7,529 bases of DNA from JAICUY01 sp035708065 (GTDB taxonomy: Bacteria; Chloroflexota; Limnocylindria; QHBO01): positions 1 through 7,529 of the forward strand of contig DASSTC010000060.1 of NCBI GenBank assembly GCA_035708065.1, written 5' to 3'. The notes under the pieces are model-generated. The model worked only from the letters and a program-made list of their open reading frames with translations. It searched no databases and was not told the DNA's origin. Of this stretch, positions 5,546 to 7,529 are shown in pieces. The stretch's first letter is position 1; each line of letters begins with the position of its first letter. Both the position numbers and the translations under genes were made by a program.

Positions 5546-6244
5546 CTATCGCTTGCGCGCGTCCCCGATCTTCGATTGCCGCGGACCGCGCTGGCCGACG
5601 AGGCGGCCGATCATGCTCGGCTCACGATGCCGCTCGGTCGGGATCTCGAGCCACTCGTCGGACGGCTCCCCGGGCCGATACCGCGAGTTGACCTGCTTGG
5701 CGACGTAGTGCGTGAAGCCGCTGACGCGCCAGGCGTGCAGCCAGTGCTCGACCGGGACGCGCACCGCCGGCGTGACGCGGACACGCACGTTCTCATCGAC
5801 GACGGACTCCAGCAGCCGATGCCGCTCCTGGTACGGGACGTCGTGCAGCAGCCTTCCGTCGAGCTCGAGCAGATCGATCGCCACGAACGCACGCCGCGTC
5901 TCGTTCTCGATCGGGTCGGGGTACTCCTCGGCGAGCCCCTCCTCAGCGAGCGTCTCGGCAAGGTTGTACGCGGCGCTGCCGACACCGACGAAGGGCTGTG
6001 CGGTCCACACGCCGTCGAGCACCGCTTCTTCGGCATCGACCGATGAGGCGAGCACCTCGCGCGCCTCGGCCAGCGACGACTCCGCGGCGTCGCCGAATCG
6101 GTCCCAGAGGTCGACCCGGTGGCCGCGGATGCGCGCCATGAGTCGCTCGCCACGCCACGCCGGCTCGAACAGCCAGTCGACGCTGGTGATCACCGCGTTC
6201 GTCCGGGTGCTGATCTGCGGGAGTGGCCGCCGGGCGTCAGGCAT
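5546..6244 (-). CDS. ATP-dependent DNA ligase-like domain protein lacking catalytic residues
   Basis: 232 residues aligning by motif order with the adenylation domain of LigD/LigC-type ATP-dependent DNA ligases, but degenerate. Motif I, normally E-x-K-x-D-G-x-R, reads EPAWRGER (27-34): the AMP-accepting Lys is Ala29 and the Asp is Arg31. Motif III LDGE reads LDGVW (76-80). Motif IIIa FVAIDLLELDG (120-130) is well kept. Motif IV EGVVAK reads THYVAK (178-183), losing the Glu. The SRYRPGEPSDEWLE stretch (187-200) has Glu where ligases have WLK. The protein ends in a basic tail (213-232), and no OB-fold domain follows. Self-adenylation seems impossible, so a binding or structural role is likelier than ligation. 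The ORF is intact with no internal stop, unlike a decaying pseudogene. The ATG lies 40 nt after the helicase stop without a Shine-Dalgarno sequence. Fold assignment is good; function is unknown. Confidence 0.78.
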   Translation of the reverse strand: MPDARRPLPQISTRTNAVITSVDWLFEPAWRGERLMARIRGHRVDLWDRFGDAAESSLAEAREVLASSVDAEEAVLDGVWTAQPFVGVGSAAYNLAETLAEEGLAEEYPDPIENETRRAFVAIDLLELDGRLLHDVPYQERHRLLESVVDENVRVRVTPAVRVPVEHWLHAWRVSGFTHYVAKQVNSRYRPGEPSDEWLEIPTERHREPSMIGRLVGQRGPRQSKIGDARKR

Positions 6245-6253
6245 GGGGTGAGA

Positions 6254-6259
6254 AGGGTA
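6254..6259 (-). promoter_or_regulatory. Possible -10 element for a leaderless transcript of the ligase-like gene
   Basis: The minus strand reads TACCCT (TAnnnT pattern) 9 nt before the ATG at 6244, and the spacer is C-rich without a Shine-Dalgarno sequence. A start site about 7 nt downstream would fall almost on the ATG, as in leaderless mRNAs common in some high-GC bacteria. The match is short and could be chance. Confidence 0.2.
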
Positions 6260-6284
6260 CGCTCGCCCGCGCCCGAAGGTTCAG

Positions 6285-7529
6285 TTATGCCGGGCCGTAC
6301 AGCCCCAGCCGACCCTCTTCCACCTCGGCGCCCACCTGCGAGAGGATCGACTCCCAGGCGTCGAGGTCCCACTCGCCCACGAAGGTGATGGCGGTTCCCT
6401 CCTTGCCGGCACGCGCGGTGCGACCGACGCGATGGACGTATGTGTCCGCGTCCTCGGGGATGTCGAAGTTGAGCACGTACGGCAGGTCGGTGATGTCGAG
6501 GCCGCGGGAGGCGACGTTGGTCGCGACGAGGTACTCGATCCTGCCCGACTTGAAGTCGGCCAGGGTGCGGTCGCGCTCACGCTGCGACAGGCCGCCGTGG
6601 AGCGCCGCGACGTTCTTGCCGCGTCGCTTCAGCGTCGCCGCCAGGCGGTCGACCCCGATCTGGGTGTGCCGGAAGACCAGCAGTCGGTCGAAGTTGAACT
6701 CGCGAGTCAGCTCCAGCAGCGCAGGCACCTTGTCCTGCTCGGCCACGAAGTAGACCAGCTGGCGGACGGTCTCGACGGTCTTCTGCTCGGGCCGGACGCT
6801 GATCTGCTGGGCATTGCGGTCCATGAACCGGTCGCAGATGCGCAGGATGGCGTACGGCATCGTGGCGCTGAACAGTGCGGTCTGGCGCTGGCGCGGGCAT
6901 CGGGCCAGGATGGTCTCGACGTCGACGATGAACCCCATGTCGAGCATGCGGTCCGCCTCGTCGAGAATGACCGTCGAGACCCGGTCGAGCCGCAGCTCGC
7001 CGCGACGGATGAGATCGAGCACGCGTCCCGGCGTGCCGACCACGACCTGCGCACCGCGCTTCAGGGCGGTGATCTGGCGGTCCATGCTCGAGCCGCCGTA
7101 AATGGCGACGACCTTCACGTTGCGGAACTGGCCGATGGCGGCCAGCTCGTCGCTGACCTGCACGCACAGCTCACGCGTTGGCGTCAGGATCAGCGCCTGG
7201 ACGAAGCCGGCGGTCGGGTCGATCTTCTCGATAATCGGGATGCCGAACGCGGCGGTCTTGCCCGTTCCGGTCTGGGCCTGACCAATGAGGTCCTTGCCCT
7301 CGCGCAATGGCGGGATTGCGCGTGCCTGCACCTCGGTCGGGGCGACATAGCCCATCTTCTCGAGGGCGCGCGCAATGGTGACCGGCAGCTGGATGGCGCC
7401 GAAGGTATGTGAGCGGGCGGCCGCCAGGACGGCGGCGAGGAGCGGCGACTCTGCGTCGGCCGCAGCTGCGCCATTCGAGGTCGCAGTTGCGCCATTCGAG
7501 GTCGCAGCGGCGTCAGTCGCGGCGGGAGC
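6285..7529 (-). CDS. DEAD-box ATP-dependent RNA helicase, N-terminus outside window
   Basis: ATP-driven RNA unwinding and remodelling enzyme (DeaD/RhlE/CshA-like), acting in ribosome assembly, mRNA turnover or cold adaptation. All core motifs are visible: Q motif with its upstream Phe (codon 7401-7403) and GYVAPTEVQ (7352-7326), motif I AQTGTGKT, Ia PTRELCVQ, Ib TPGR, II DEAD, III SAT, V ATNVASRGLDI and VI HRVGRTARAG. The chain ends soon after the second RecA-like domain, at GLYGPA and TAA (6287-6285), so it lacks the long basic C-terminal extension of DeaD-type enzymes. Coding continues past the ATG at 7355: the Q-motif Phe lies upstream of it, and no ATG, GTG or TTG occurs in frame up to the edge. 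The visible N-terminus is a low-complexity Ala/Thr/Ser/Asn/Gly segment built partly on a heptad repeat. About 414 residues are in the window. The subfamily cannot be fixed. Confidence 0.95.
   Translation of the reverse strand, partial: APAATDAAATSNGATATSNGAAAADAESPLLAAVLAAARSHTFGAIQLPVTIARALEKMGYVAPTEVQARAIPPLREGKDLIGQAQTGTGKTAAFGIPIIEKIDPTAGFVQALILTPTRELCVQVSDELAAIGQFRNVKVVAIYGGSSMDRQITALKRGAQVVVGTPGRVLDLIRRGELRLDRVSTVILDEADRMLDMGFIVDVETILARCPRQRQTALFSATMPYAILRICDRFMDRNAQQISVRPEQKTVETVRQLVYFVAEQDKVPALLELTREFNFDRLLVFRHTQIGVDRLAATLKRRGKNVAALHGGLSQRERDRTLADFKSGRIEYLVATNVASRGLDITDLPYVLNFDIPEDADTYVHRVGRTARAGKEGTAITFVGEWDLDAWESILSQVGAEVEEGRLGLYGPA
7467..7508. repeat. Two tandem 21-bp units within the helicase N-terminus
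   Basis: Two adjacent 21-bp units (7467-7487 and 7488-7508) are identical at 20 of 21 positions. On the minus strand they encode the heptads AATSNGA and TATSNGA, in frame with the helicase. The unit keeps the frame, so copy number could vary without breaking the gene. The segment is probably a disordered N-terminal tail. Confidence 0.8.

Noticed and set aside
5546..6244. Active ATP-dependent DNA ligase
   Set aside because: The AMP-accepting lysine and the other catalytic motif residues are replaced, and no OB-fold domain follows.

Overview
The window is a GC-rich bacterial segment in which every confidently supported gene lies on the minus strand, so transcription runs from high to low coordinates. 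No mobile element, tRNA, rRNA or CRISPR array is visible. GC-biased third codon positions, short gaps and overlapping genes fit a high-GC free-living bacterium. The gene content (a GT81 glucosyl-3-phosphoglycerate synthase, a degenerate LigD-like ligase fold, an AQNT-type endonuclease III) would suit Chloroflexota or a deep Actinobacteriota lineage. The sequence alone does not settle the phylum.

In order of transcription: (1) 7529-6285, a DEAD-box RNA helicase whose N-terminus lies outside the window; (2) 6244-5546, a small protein with the fold signature of an ATP-dependent DNA ligase nucleotidyltransferase domain but without its catalytic residues; (3) 5545-5255, an intergenic region with two near-identical 19-bp imperfect dyads, a possible 44-codon ORF and a weak promoter-like element; (4) 5254-3938, a GT-A glycosyltransferase resembling glucosylglycerate/mannosylglycerate synthases; (5) 3938-1953, a 661-residue fusion of two universal-stress-protein-like domains to a complete GpgS; (6) 1956-787, glycerate kinase; (7) 781 to the left edge, an endonuclease III family DNA glycosylase, cut at its C-terminus.

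Genes 4-7 form a very tight operon, with a 1-nt overlap, a 4-nt ATGA overlap and a 5-nt gap. Genes 4-6 make sense together as glucosylglycerate (or related glycosylglycerate) metabolism. GpgS would join NDP-glucose to 3-phosphoglycerate. The first glycosyltransferase would join a sugar directly to D-glycerate, as Ggs does in Persephonella marina. Glycerate kinase would return D-glycerate to glycolysis. No GpgP-type phosphatase is visible here. Glucosylglycerate is a compatible solute linked to salt, nitrogen and heat stress, so the stress-protein module fused to GpgS is the most interesting feature of the window. The catalytically empty ligase fold is the second.
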